The notes under the pieces were generated by a model. That model saw nothing but the letters and a program-made list of their open reading frames with translations. It was not told where the DNA came from and did no database searches. The position numbers were made by a program, and so were the translations under genes. Positions 1 to 5,106 of a stretch of 5,137 nucleotides of DNA are shown here, piece after piece (position 1 is the first letter of the stretch; each line of letters begins with the position of its first letter). Origin of the DNA: a bacterium (GTDB taxonomy: Bacteria > Auribacterota > UBA3054 > B51-G9); the NCBI GenBank assembly GCA_029933535.1, contig JAOZNZ010000273.1, forward strand, positions 1 to 5,137, written 5' to 3'.

Positions 1-147
1 AATTAGTGGTGAACCGTCAAAACAATATTCCGGTTCAAATTCCGGGCATATTGGGTAAGGTTCAAAAATGCCACGTTCTACAATAGTTGTGCATGCAAAA
101 CATAAGAAAGAAAATATTGTTAAGAGAAAAATTTTTATATTGTTCAT
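1..147 (-). CDS. Probable lipoprotein, 5' part only (cut by window edge)
   Basis: The first 49 codons of a further gene run off the left edge without a stop. The ATG at 147 lies 2 nt after the stop of the COG3014-type gene, so translation is probably coupled. The N terminus (MNNIKIFLLTIFSFLC) is a typical export signal. Cys19 in LCFAC is the likely lipidation site, though the lipobox is imperfect (Cys and Phe at -3 and -2, Ala at -1). The visible mature part is rich in Pro, Glu and Phe, with FEPYPICPEFEPEY and two more cysteines (34, 42). In proteobacterial COG3014/LpoB loci the extra neighbour is often a small YcfL-type lipoprotein, but too little is visible to assign this one. There is no Shine-Dalgarno; the start is chosen from the signal peptide and coupling. 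Confidence 0.75.
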   Translation of the reverse strand, partial: MNNIKIFLLTIFSFLCFACTTIVERGIFEPYPICPEFEPEYCFDGSPLI

Positions 148-149
148 TA

Positions 150-1493
150 TTAAAAAATAGTAAAGTTATCAACTTCGTTTTCTTTCCAAAGAGCAGGAGC
201 TAATGGAATAATTCTAATATCTGATTCCTTATTCACCTTTGGAATCTCAATGTAATGTCGTGAGTTTAATTTAGATTCCAAAAAACTTTTGCTGCATTCT
301 TCAGTTATAAATTTATAACTGCCAAAATTATTAAAAGTAGCTCGGAAATAAATTAAATTATCTTCTCTCTTTATTGGATAATAATAATAAACCTGCCGCC
401 AATCTTCTAATTCCAAATTAGAAGAAGAATAAAAACATACAGCAATATTGTGAAAACCCGGTTCAATGTCAAGACTTCCTACTCCTATATTATCCGGTAA
501 TAAGTCCCATACACGAACATCTGCTTCAGTTCTTACCGCAGCACCGGCAACAAGAGCTGCACCAATGCCTGCTGCTGATGCAGCTGCCACACCAGTTCCT
601 TTGGTTGCGATTAATACCCCTGTAAAAGCTCCTGCGAACGCACAGATCCTAACAGTCCATTTTGCACCGATTTTTATTGATTGAATAGTATTAGCTACTT
701 TTTCTGTATTGCACGAAAGCTGGAAAGAAGTAGAAGTACATTTATTGATACGTATTCTTTCATTTCCATCTACAAAAATTTTAGCGTATTCAATTCTTGA
801 TTTTCTGGGAATATAATCTGCAAATGCAGAGCACGACCATATATCTTTAATATCATTTTCACGCTGCTTAAGCGGACTATCGCCACACTCGATAATAAAA
901 ATTGAATTGTCATAACAAAATTCTTTATCGACTTTTTCACTTCTCTGAGCATAGGTATCAGCTGTATCAGGCTCGCCAAGTAAATTATAACATCGCGCAG
1001 CCATAACATATCCTGCGGCAAAATCAAAAGAGTCATTATCGTTTTTGCTTGTTGTATCTTTATCGGCATCAATCGCACGACGAAAAGCAGCAAGCGCGTT
1101 TTCGTAGTCTCCACGGCGATAATGAATTATCCCTCGATACCAATGACACATAGATCTTTCAAAAGGTTCTCCCTTAAATTCCTTAAAATCCTCTCTTGAA
1201 ACAGCCGACCAAAAAGAATTGTCAAAACTTGTAACTGTTCGTTCCATTACTTTACCGGCATTTAAAAACGGCGAAAAAGCGAGCTCATAACCGCCGCCTG
1301 TGAAATAAATCAAACCAAGTTTAGCATTATTTAAGGCGAAATTTCTGTTAAGTTTATTCGCACATGGTTGAGATAATTTTGCTGCTTTGCCAAAATCGTT
1401 CATATAGAAAGCTTCTTCAGCTTCTTTTGGAATTTGAGCTGCGCATCCAACCAATAAGAATAAAACTAATATAATAATAATATTTTTTATCAT
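150..1493 (-). CDS. COG3014-type TPR lipoprotein
   Basis: This 447-residue lipoprotein has the lipobox LVGC (Cys17) after a hydrophobic Ile/Leu stretch. The N-terminal half is helical with TPR-like repeats. The clearest is at about 113-144 (SMCHWYRGIIHYRRGDYENA, then LAAFRRAIDAD), preceded by FKGEPFER (106-113), with a second at about 156-188 (FAAGYVMAARCYNLLGEPDT). A Gly/Ala-rich hydrophobic segment spans about 282-320. It is followed by ADVRVWDLLPDNI (324-336) and LDIEPGFHNIAV (341-352), which I recognise as the C-terminal hallmark of COG3014 proteins. That family is uncharacterised but is often found beside LpoB-like genes, as here. TPRs suggest a protein-binding scaffold, possibly for the adjacent LpoB-like proteins; this is inference. 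It starts 9 nt after gene C and ends 2 nt before the next gene. The ATG gives an intact lipoprotein signal; no Shine-Dalgarno is evident. The ten cysteines in the mature part beyond Cys17 are many for an exported protein. Confidence 0.88.
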   Translation of the reverse strand: MIKNIIIILVLFLLVGCAAQIPKEAEEAFYMNDFGKAAKLSQPCANKLNRNFALNNAKLGLIYFTGGGYELAFSPFLNAGKVMERTVTSFDNSFWSAVSREDFKEFKGEPFERSMCHWYRGIIHYRRGDYENALAAFRRAIDADKDTTSKNDNDSFDFAAGYVMAARCYNLLGEPDTADTYAQRSEKVDKEFCYDNSIFIIECGDSPLKQRENDIKDIWSCSAFADYIPRKSRIEYAKIFVDGNERIRINKCTSTSFQLSCNTEKVANTIQSIKIGAKWTVRICAFAGAFTGVLIATKGTGVAAASAAGIGAALVAGAAVRTEADVRVWDLLPDNIGVGSLDIEPGFHNIAVCFYSSSNLELEDWRQVYYYYPIKREDNLIYFRATFNNFGSYKFITEECSKSFLESKLNSRHYIEIPKVNKESDIRIIPLAPALWKENEVDNFTIF

Positions 1494-1502
1494 TTGATTA
1501 TT

Positions 1503-2063
1503 CTATCTGTTTATTGGTTCGTATTTACCATAATATTTATATTCGTCATCATCACACCAGACAATTCCTCCGGTCTCTGCATCAGTAAGCCGGAACGATA
1601 ATCTATAATAAACTTCTCGTGCACCTTCTTTACGAATAGAATGAGCATAAGCACGTCCTGTAAGAAAATAATCTACATTCATCAATTTGGCAATTTCTTT
1701 TCTTTTTTCTAAATTGCTATCTGATAGATTATTTAATATTTCAGGAAATTGTTTTCTGTCGATAAATTCAAAATTATTGCTTGCAATAAGCGTTTTTCTT
1801 ATTTGGGAAAGCAGATTATACGAATCAAAAGTATCATCAAACGTTCGGTTTTCAATTTCCATAAAAACTATTCGCTGTGGTTTGTCTTTAGAGCTTATCT
1901 TACTTTTTGCTATTGATCGTGAAATTTTTTGAGCTGTGGCTTTTAAATCGCTTACTGTTAAGTCGGTATCTATTATAAGGTTTTCATCAAGACCCATTCG
2001 CCGATTTACAGGAGAACAGCCATTCAGGCAAATTAAAATTATGAATAAGAAAATAAATTTCAT
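1503..2063 (-). CDS. LpoB-like lipoprotein C (PBP-activator family)
   Basis: This 186-residue lipoprotein has a very hydrophobic signal (FIFLFIILIC) ending in the lipobox LNGC, with Cys16 as the predicted lipidated residue. LpoB-family features are GLDENLIIDTDLTVSDLKAT with QKISRSI (24-51), IVFMEIENRT (65-74), DSYNLLSQIRKTL (80-92), EFIDRKQF (99-106), DYFLTG (131-136) and YYRLSFRLTDAETGGIVW (152-169). The end is atypical: the usual W-E-D-D is W-C-D-D-D here, followed by a Tyr-rich tail (EYKYYGKYEP). The role would be outer-membrane lipoprotein activation of a peptidoglycan synthase by family analogy; this is not demonstrated. It is the closest paralog of LpoB-like B, 155 nt upstream. Its stop is only 9 nt from the start of the COG3014-type gene, indicating co-transcription and a shared function. 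Only one Met is available at the N terminus, so the start is firm despite no Shine-Dalgarno. Confidence 0.92.
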   Translation of the reverse strand: MKFIFLFIILICLNGCSPVNRRMGLDENLIIDTDLTVSDLKATAQKISRSIAKSKISSKDKPQRIVFMEIENRTFDDTFDSYNLLSQIRKTLIASNNFEFIDRKQFPEILNNLSDSNLEKRKEIAKLMNVDYFLTGRAYAHSIRKEGAREVYYRLSFRLTDAETGGIVWCDDDEYKYYGKYEPINR

Positions 2064-2082
2064 TTTTGTTGTATGTTATTTT

Positions 2083-2113
2083 TAATTCACACTATGTTAA
2101 AAACTCGCCATGG
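2083..2113 (-). other. 5' leader blocks of gene C shared with gene B leader
   Basis: Minus-strand CCATG (2113-2109) and GCGAGTT (2108-2102) are contiguous here, followed by TGAATTA (2089-2083), 19 nt before the ATG at 2063. The order and distances match the leader of LpoB-like gene B. I could not resolve a convincing -35/-10 pair in either copy, so whether the blocks are regulatory or just remnants of a shared ancestor is open. Confidence 0.4.
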
Positions 2114-2180
2114 AGAAAAACAGGTTCCCAAAAGACTGGAAATATTTTTTGTAATATAATCTGCAATCAGCATTTCCCCT

Positions 2181-2215
2181 ATCCAAAATCCCAAATCTAA
2201 AATCCAAAATCTAAA
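2181..2215. repeat. Array of five 7-bp repeats (consensus ATCYAAA)
   Basis: Five contiguous heptamers on the plus strand read ATCCAAA, then ATCCCAA, ATCTAAA, ATCCAAA and ATCTAAA, with almost all variation at the fourth base. The array ends 3 nt from the stop codon of LpoB-like gene B, so it forms the proximal 3' untranslated region or intergenic spacer. Short tandem heptamer arrays are known intergenic elements in cyanobacteria and some other genomes; this one resembles that class. It is not a CRISPR, and no hairpin is apparent. Confidence 0.8.
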
Positions 2216-2218
2216 ACC

Positions 2219-2791
2219 TTACTCCACCGGCAGATATTTTTTAACAGGATAATCATCTTCCCAAATTACCCGACCGTCTTGAGTATCCACAAGTCGAAAA
2301 GAAAGTCTATAATTTTTTGATTCTCCTGCGCTGTCGCTTTGTTCATCACAAAATGCTGTTCCGGTAAGAAAATAATCTATACCTAGCAGTTTTTTCAATT
2401 CTTTATAGTTTTCTGTATTAATTTCTTTCCAGCGTTTTTCAGAAACTATACGGTTGATTGAAGCTCTGTCAACGAATTGTAATTTTCGATTACTGAACTC
2501 CAAAATCAACTGCCGAATTTTGTCAAGTAAATTATAAGAATCAAAATCTAAATCACCGGTGCGATTTTCTATAACTGCAAAGCCAATAATAGTAGGTTTG
2601 TTAGATAAAATATTGGCTGATGTAACTATTGAACGTGCCATTTGTTGCGATGTAGCACGCAAATCAGTTGAACTCAAATGTGTATCAAGAATAGCATCTT
2701 CATCAAGTCCTTTTTTTTCGGCAATACCGCAGCTGCTAAATACCAAACAACATATTGGAATAATAATAATAATAAACTTTTTTTTCATCAT
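2219..2791 (-). CDS. LpoB-like lipoprotein B (PBP-activator family)
   Basis: The reading frame is open back to a GTG at 2875, but the lipoprotein signal begins only at the paired ATGs at 2791 and 2788. From the second ATG the product has 189 residues, close to its paralogs (191 and 186). The signal MKKKFIIIIIPICC ends at LVFSSC with lipid-modifiable Cys20. LpoB-family features follow (numbered from the 2788 start): GLDEDAILDTHLSSTDLRAT with QQMARSI (27-53), VIENRT (72-77), DSYNLLDKIRQLI (83-95), QFVDRASINRI (104-114), LGIDYFLTG (135-143) and NYRLSFRLVDTQDGRVIWED (159-178). It should be an outer-membrane-anchored periplasmic protein. Family members activate class A PBPs in enterobacteria; the partner here is unknown. 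Its nearest relative in the window is LpoB-like C (shared GLDE, ENRT, FDSYNLL, DYFLTG). No clear Shine-Dalgarno is present, and the two ATGs cannot be separated from sequence alone. Confidence 0.9.
   Translation of the reverse strand: MMKKKFIIIIIPICCLVFSSCGIAEKKGLDEDAILDTHLSSTDLRATSQQMARSIVTSANILSNKPTIIGFAVIENRTGDLDFDSYNLLDKIRQLILEFSNRKLQFVDRASINRIVSEKRWKEINTENYKELKKLLGIDYFLTGTAFCDEQSDSAGESKNYRLSFRLVDTQDGRVIWEDDYPVKKYLPVE
2759..2785 (-). repeat. ATT x5 and A8 simple repeats in the signal sequence of gene B
   Basis: On the coding strand, eight A residues (2785-2778) directly follow the second ATG, and five perfect ATT units (2773-2759) encode the Ile run of the signal peptide. Slippage in A8 would frameshift the gene right after its start. 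Change in the ATT tract would only lengthen or shorten the hydrophobic core. Both are short tracts in an AT-rich genome, so phase variation is possible but not shown. Confidence 0.6.
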
Positions 2792-2810
2792 AGTATTCTT
2801 GATTTGTTCG

Positions 2811-2856
2811 TAATTCAAAATGCCTTTAAGGACAACTCGCAAGTTCTGAGACATGG
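2811..2856 (-). other. 5' leader blocks of gene B shared with gene C leader
   Basis: On the minus strand this leader contains, in order, CCATG (2856-2852), GCGAGTT (2840-2834) and TGAATTA (2817-2811). The last block is exactly 19 nt from the ATG at 2791. The same three blocks occur in the same order before gene C, where TGAATTA is also 19 nt from the ATG. The gene B copy has 11 extra bases between CCATG and GCGAGTT. This suggests a duplicated leader, or a shared regulatory element, and mildly supports 2791 as the start of gene B. The blocks are short and the background is AT-rich. Confidence 0.4.
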
Positions 2857-2900
2857 CAAGATTACTGCTTATCACTTACTTCCTCCCGTTTAATACCATA

Positions 2901-2930
2901 ATTGAAATTTAAGAAAATTCAATTAATTGA
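2901..2930. repeat. AT-rich dyads just after the TIGR04073 gene stop
   Basis: Immediately beyond the stop at 2931 there is a perfect 12-bp palindrome, TCAATTAATTGA (2919-2930). It overlaps an imperfect hairpin whose arms are 2901-2910 and 2915-2923 (nine pairs, one bulged A, loop AAGA). The stem is almost all A/T and is not followed by a T-run on the minus strand, so it is not a canonical terminator. It could be a weak 3'-end stabilising structure or simply low-complexity sequence. Confidence 0.3.
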
Positions 2931-3335
2931 TTACTTTTTCTCCCCGCCTACCCAATTGGCCTGCCAAACGTAATCCGGAAAACTTTCCTGATTATATAAA
3001 GAATTTCCGAGCCCGCCAAAAGTAATTATATCAATTCCGCCTGCGCCAAGTCGGCCAAGAGTATAAAAAGGTCCTTTGACACAGCCTGTTATAATACCCA
3101 GCCCTGGCAAAACCACAAAATTGTCATTTATCATATTACGGGGAATTTCCAGCCAGCAAGTTAAAATGTTTACTACACCGCGACTAAAAGCTTCATCACG
3201 TTTAACATAAGTTCTTTCAATTTCACTTTTTGTTTCCACTTGAGAAGCGACAACATCAAGACTTTGCTCGGCTTTTAAAGAATTCGATCCGTAAAACAGG
3301 ATTAATCCAACAAATAAGATCAATATTTTTTTCAT
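2931..3335 (-). CDS. Exported exosortase-system-associated protein, TIGR04073 family
   Basis: This small 134-residue protein has a Sec signal peptide (MKKILILFVGLILFYG, likely cleavage after LKA at residue 22). The mature part matches what I know of the TIGR04073 family: FSRGVVNILTCWLEIPRNM (50-68), then GLGIITGCVKGPFYTLGRLG (78-97), then AGGIDIITF (98-106), and an ending with a PDYVW aromatic motif (120-124). The family occurs mainly in PVC-type genomes that carry exosortase/PEP-CTERM sorting; its biochemical role is unknown. The two glycine-rich segments could form short amphipathic or membrane-associated helices. Cys60 and Cys85 sit inside the two conserved segments and could form a disulfide. 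It lies between LpoB-like genes A and B (77 nt after A, 139 nt before B). The ATG start is supported by AGAGGG 4 nt upstream and a complete signal peptide. Confidence 0.87.
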   Translation of the reverse strand: MKKILILFVGLILFYGSNSLKAEQSLDVVASQVETKSEIERTYVKRDEAFSRGVVNILTCWLEIPRNMINDNFVVLPGLGIITGCVKGPFYTLGRLGAGGIDIITFGGLGNSLYNQESFPDYVWQANWVGGEKK

Positions 3336-3339
3336 TTTT

Positions 3340-3345
3340 CCCTCT
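3340..3345 (-). promoter_or_regulatory. Ribosome binding site of the TIGR04073-family gene
   Basis: Minus-strand AGAGGG lies 4 nt before the ATG at 3335. The core GAGG is good and the spacing is short but usable. It supports the chosen start. Confidence 0.65.
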
Positions 3346-3412
3346 TTTAATTTTAACTTTTACACAAAAATAAACAAACGACACGGATTCCATCAATCTA
3401 ATAATCCATCTT

Positions 3413-3988
3413 TTACTCTATTCGTTTAAGTTCATAATCATCTTCCCATACAACAGCACCTGAAGAAGTATCTGTTAATCTGAATGATAATCTGTAATAA
3501 CTTGTTCGATTCCGCGTACCTACTTGTCTGTCCTCGAACAAATAACCACCAAGCAGAAAATCAGCGCCGGCAAACTTGCCTGCACTACCAGTTACTGTGC
3601 CATTTTCTTTCATCCTATTTTCATTGAGAATTCGTTTTGTAACTCCTGCCGAACGGTCTAAAAAAACAATATTTAATGAGCCGTTTTTTAACAAAGTTTT
3701 TCTTATATTGCTTTGTAAATTATAAGCGTCAACTCCTCTAATTGTATTATCTTCAACACCTGTGAATGATATTTTAGGCTGCGATCCGTCTGCTGTATTA
3801 AGCGCTCTGCAAGCAGCGAGTGATCGTGCCATTTTATTTACGGTTGTCCGCAAATCATCAGCTTTTAAATTTGAGTCAAGGACTTGTTCTTCATCAATAG
3901 CAACACGAGTTGTACGTGACCTACCTGAAGCGCAGCCTTGCAAAATCATCATCGCAGCAATAAAGCTTATCGATAAAAATGTTTTCAT
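3413..3988 (-). CDS. LpoB-like lipoprotein A (PBP-activator family)
   Basis: This 191-residue lipoprotein has an N-terminal hydrophobic stretch ending in the lipobox LQGC, so Cys19 would be the lipidated first residue. LpoB-family features follow: IDEEQVLDSNLKADDLRTTV with MARSLAAC (31-60), the core strand ISFTGVEDNT (73-82), AYNLQSNIRKTLL (88-100), the strand and turn VFLDRS (108-113), DFLLGG (143-148), and the C-terminal signature YYRLSFRLTDTSSGAVVWED (164-183). In E. coli, LpoB is an outer-membrane lipoprotein that stimulates PBP1b; no PBP gene is visible here, so the partner is unknown. It is one of three paralogs in the window and the most divergent: its DNT, DAYNLQ and DFLLGG stand where the other two have ENRT, DSYNLL and DYFLTG. 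It follows the CsgG-like gene after 71 nt. A strong AAGGAG Shine-Dalgarno 7 nt before the ATG fixes the start. Confidence 0.92.
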   Translation of the reverse strand: MKTFLSISFIAAMMILQGCASGRSRTTRVAIDEEQVLDSNLKADDLRTTVNKMARSLAACRALNTADGSQPKISFTGVEDNTIRGVDAYNLQSNIRKTLLKNGSLNIVFLDRSAGVTKRILNENRMKENGTVTGSAGKFAGADFLLGGYLFEDRQVGTRNRTSYYRLSFRLTDTSSGAVVWEDDYELKRIE

Positions 3989-3995
3989 AATTATT

Positions 3996-4001
3996 CTCCT
4001 T
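3996..4001 (-). promoter_or_regulatory. Strong ribosome binding site of LpoB-like gene A
   Basis: On the minus strand AAGGAG sits 7 nt before the ATG at 3988. This is the best Shine-Dalgarno in the window and confirms the start. The genes at 2791, 2063, 1493 and 147 have only A/T-rich leaders with no comparable motif, so gene A may be translated more strongly than its paralogs. Confidence 0.85.
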
Positions 4002-4013
4002 GTAAAATTACAA
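4000..4013. repeat. Short inverted repeat overlapping the gene A ribosome binding site
   Basis: TTGTAA and TTACAA form perfect 6-bp arms separated by two bases. The dyad touches the Shine-Dalgarno of LpoB-like gene A. It could be an operator half-site pair or chance in AT-rich sequence. A 6-bp A/T-rich stem with a 2-nt loop is too tight to be a good RNA hairpin, so a DNA-level site is the only plausible role. Confidence 0.3.
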
Positions 4014-4059
4014 ACTATGTTTGTTTTTTGAGTTTTGCAACTTGAATTTTTTCAGAACA

Positions 4060-5106
4060 TTATTCAAGAAAATCGTTTGGAATAAACGTGCCGGTAAACG
4101 GAATTATTCTATCACCTCGTTCTATTCTTTTTGTTTCTGATTCTATCATCGCAATACTGTACCCCGGATAAACTTCCGTAACACGAAGCAGACCAATTCT
4201 TAATTCTGCCTGCCCGATTGATCTTCCGGTTTCCGGATCAATCAAATCTCTTGCCCCCGCATTTGCCCCCATATCCCGAATAACAGTAAATCGATCATTT
4301 TTCAGAACACCTTCCCTCTGACCAGCCGAAAGATAAACTTTAGTAACAGGTTTTGTTCGTTTTTTTCCGGTAAGCATTTCAAGTTCATATTCTTCTTTAT
4401 TTTGTGCCGAATCTGAAATAAAACCACCTTGCGCAACTCCACTTCGCAGAACGTCATCACCAGGTTTATATGTTTCTATTCTGATAATTCGCGCGTACCA
4501 GGCATTATTACCAAGTCGGTTCAACGCTTTGGAAAGTGCTGCTTCTACAGCTTCATATCTGTCTGCTTTTCGCGCCCGGCCAGTTATAATTTCTCCGGTT
4601 CGAATATCAAAAAGTCGTGTGCGGACAACAAAATTCGGGCCGCTTTTATTCCAGCTTGCGGTAAGATAATAATGAATTCCAAGGATTGGTTTATCTTGAT
4701 TTTTAATGTCGGTAGCAACAACACCGGTATCTTGAAGAGCACGTTCATTCAGAATTGACCGCAACTTTGCACGTTCAATAATATTTACTTTTTCTGTATC
4801 GTCAACAGCGCAAACCAAGTCATCAAAAAAATCTTCTTGTGGTGTATCGTAGTTAAAGGTTAGATTTGATACTACGGGTCTTGTTCCTTTTTTAAGCAAA
4901 ATTTCAAACCAGTTTTTGGGAAGTACCGCTATGTTATATTTTACGCGCCGAGTTACTGACGGAACGGTATTTTGAACATTTTCCGATAATGTTTTTTTAA
5001 TTGTTTCCTGTTTCTTTATCGAAACAATAGCATTTGTTTTATCCGCTGATAAAACATTCGAGAATAAAACAACAACTGTACAAATTGTAATTAAGTAATT
5101 TTTCAT
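4060..5106 (-). CDS. Exported CsgG-like protein with FlgT-like C-terminal domain
   Basis: This 348-residue protein has a Sec signal peptide (about residues 1-21, hydrophobic ITICTVVVLF, probable cleavage near VLSA). There is no lipobox cysteine, unlike true CsgG. Residues about 57-210 resemble the CsgG/ABD-like fold. The clearest pieces are the start YNIAVLP, a NIIERAKLRSILNERALQDTG-type helix at 108-128 (CsgG family: 'ER..L..IL.E..LQ..G'), GIHYYLTASW at 143-152 and VRTRLFDIRTGEII at 161-174. A second domain at about 255-337 (VYLSAGQREGVLKNDRFTVI, then DPETGRSIG, then RGDRIIPF) looks like the small beta domain at the C terminus of FlgT-type proteins. It is longer than E. coli CsgG (about 277 aa) and lacks CsgE, CsgF and CsgA neighbours, so curli secretion is not supported. 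It probably acts in the periplasm or at the outer membrane. It is first in the co-directional cluster. The ATG at 5106 gives an intact signal peptide; I see no Shine-Dalgarno in the 31 nt visible upstream. Family call good, function unknown. Confidence 0.88.
   Translation of the reverse strand: MKNYLITICTVVVLFSNVLSADKTNAIVSIKKQETIKKTLSENVQNTVPSVTRRVKYNIAVLPKNWFEILLKKGTRPVVSNLTFNYDTPQEDFFDDLVCAVDDTEKVNIIERAKLRSILNERALQDTGVVATDIKNQDKPILGIHYYLTASWNKSGPNFVVRTRLFDIRTGEIITGRARKADRYEAVEAALSKALNRLGNNAWYARIIRIETYKPGDDVLRSGVAQGGFISDSAQNKEEYELEMLTGKKRTKPVTKVYLSAGQREGVLKNDRFTVIRDMGANAGARDLIDPETGRSIGQAELRIGLLRVTEVYPGYSIAMIESETKRIERGDRIIPFTGTFIPNDFLE

Noticed and set aside
466..684. Plus-strand open frame opposite the TPR lipoprotein gene
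   Set aside because: It is an Ala/Pro-rich shadow of the Gly/Ala-rich segment, with no start signal and no family resemblance. The minus-strand frame has clear domains. Other plus-strand frames at 1687, 2559, 2678, 3762 and 4429 were dismissed for the same reason.
770..1114. Minus-strand 114-residue frame inside the TPR gene
   Set aside because: It overlaps the TPR-coding frame out of phase and has no recognisable domain or start signal.
2155..2160. Perfect TATAAT on the plus strand
   Set aside because: There is no -35 at the right distance and no plus-strand gene downstream.
2181..2215. CRISPR array
   Set aside because: The units are 7 bp, directly adjacent and without spacers.
2792..2875. 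A 28-residue N-terminal extension of LpoB-like gene B from a GTG at 2875
   Set aside because: It would bury the lipoprotein signal peptide inside the protein. The paralogs start directly with the signal, and the leader blocks shared with gene C align with the ATG at 2791.
3362..3400. Bacteroidota-type promoter (TTG-N21-TATTTTTG on the minus strand) before the TIGR04073 gene
   Set aside because: The match fits the -33/-7 consensus, but the window gives no other sign of Bacteroidota and such motifs are frequent by chance in AT-rich spacers.
3389..3412. Possible terminator after LpoB-like gene A (GGATT/AATCC stem on the minus strand)
   Set aside because: The stem is only 5 bp with a 13-nt loop, and no T-run follows directly.
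4060..5106. A curli secretion operon
   Set aside because: Only a CsgG-like domain is present. CsgE, CsgF and curlin repeats are absent, the protein lacks the lipobox, and it has a different C-terminal domain.
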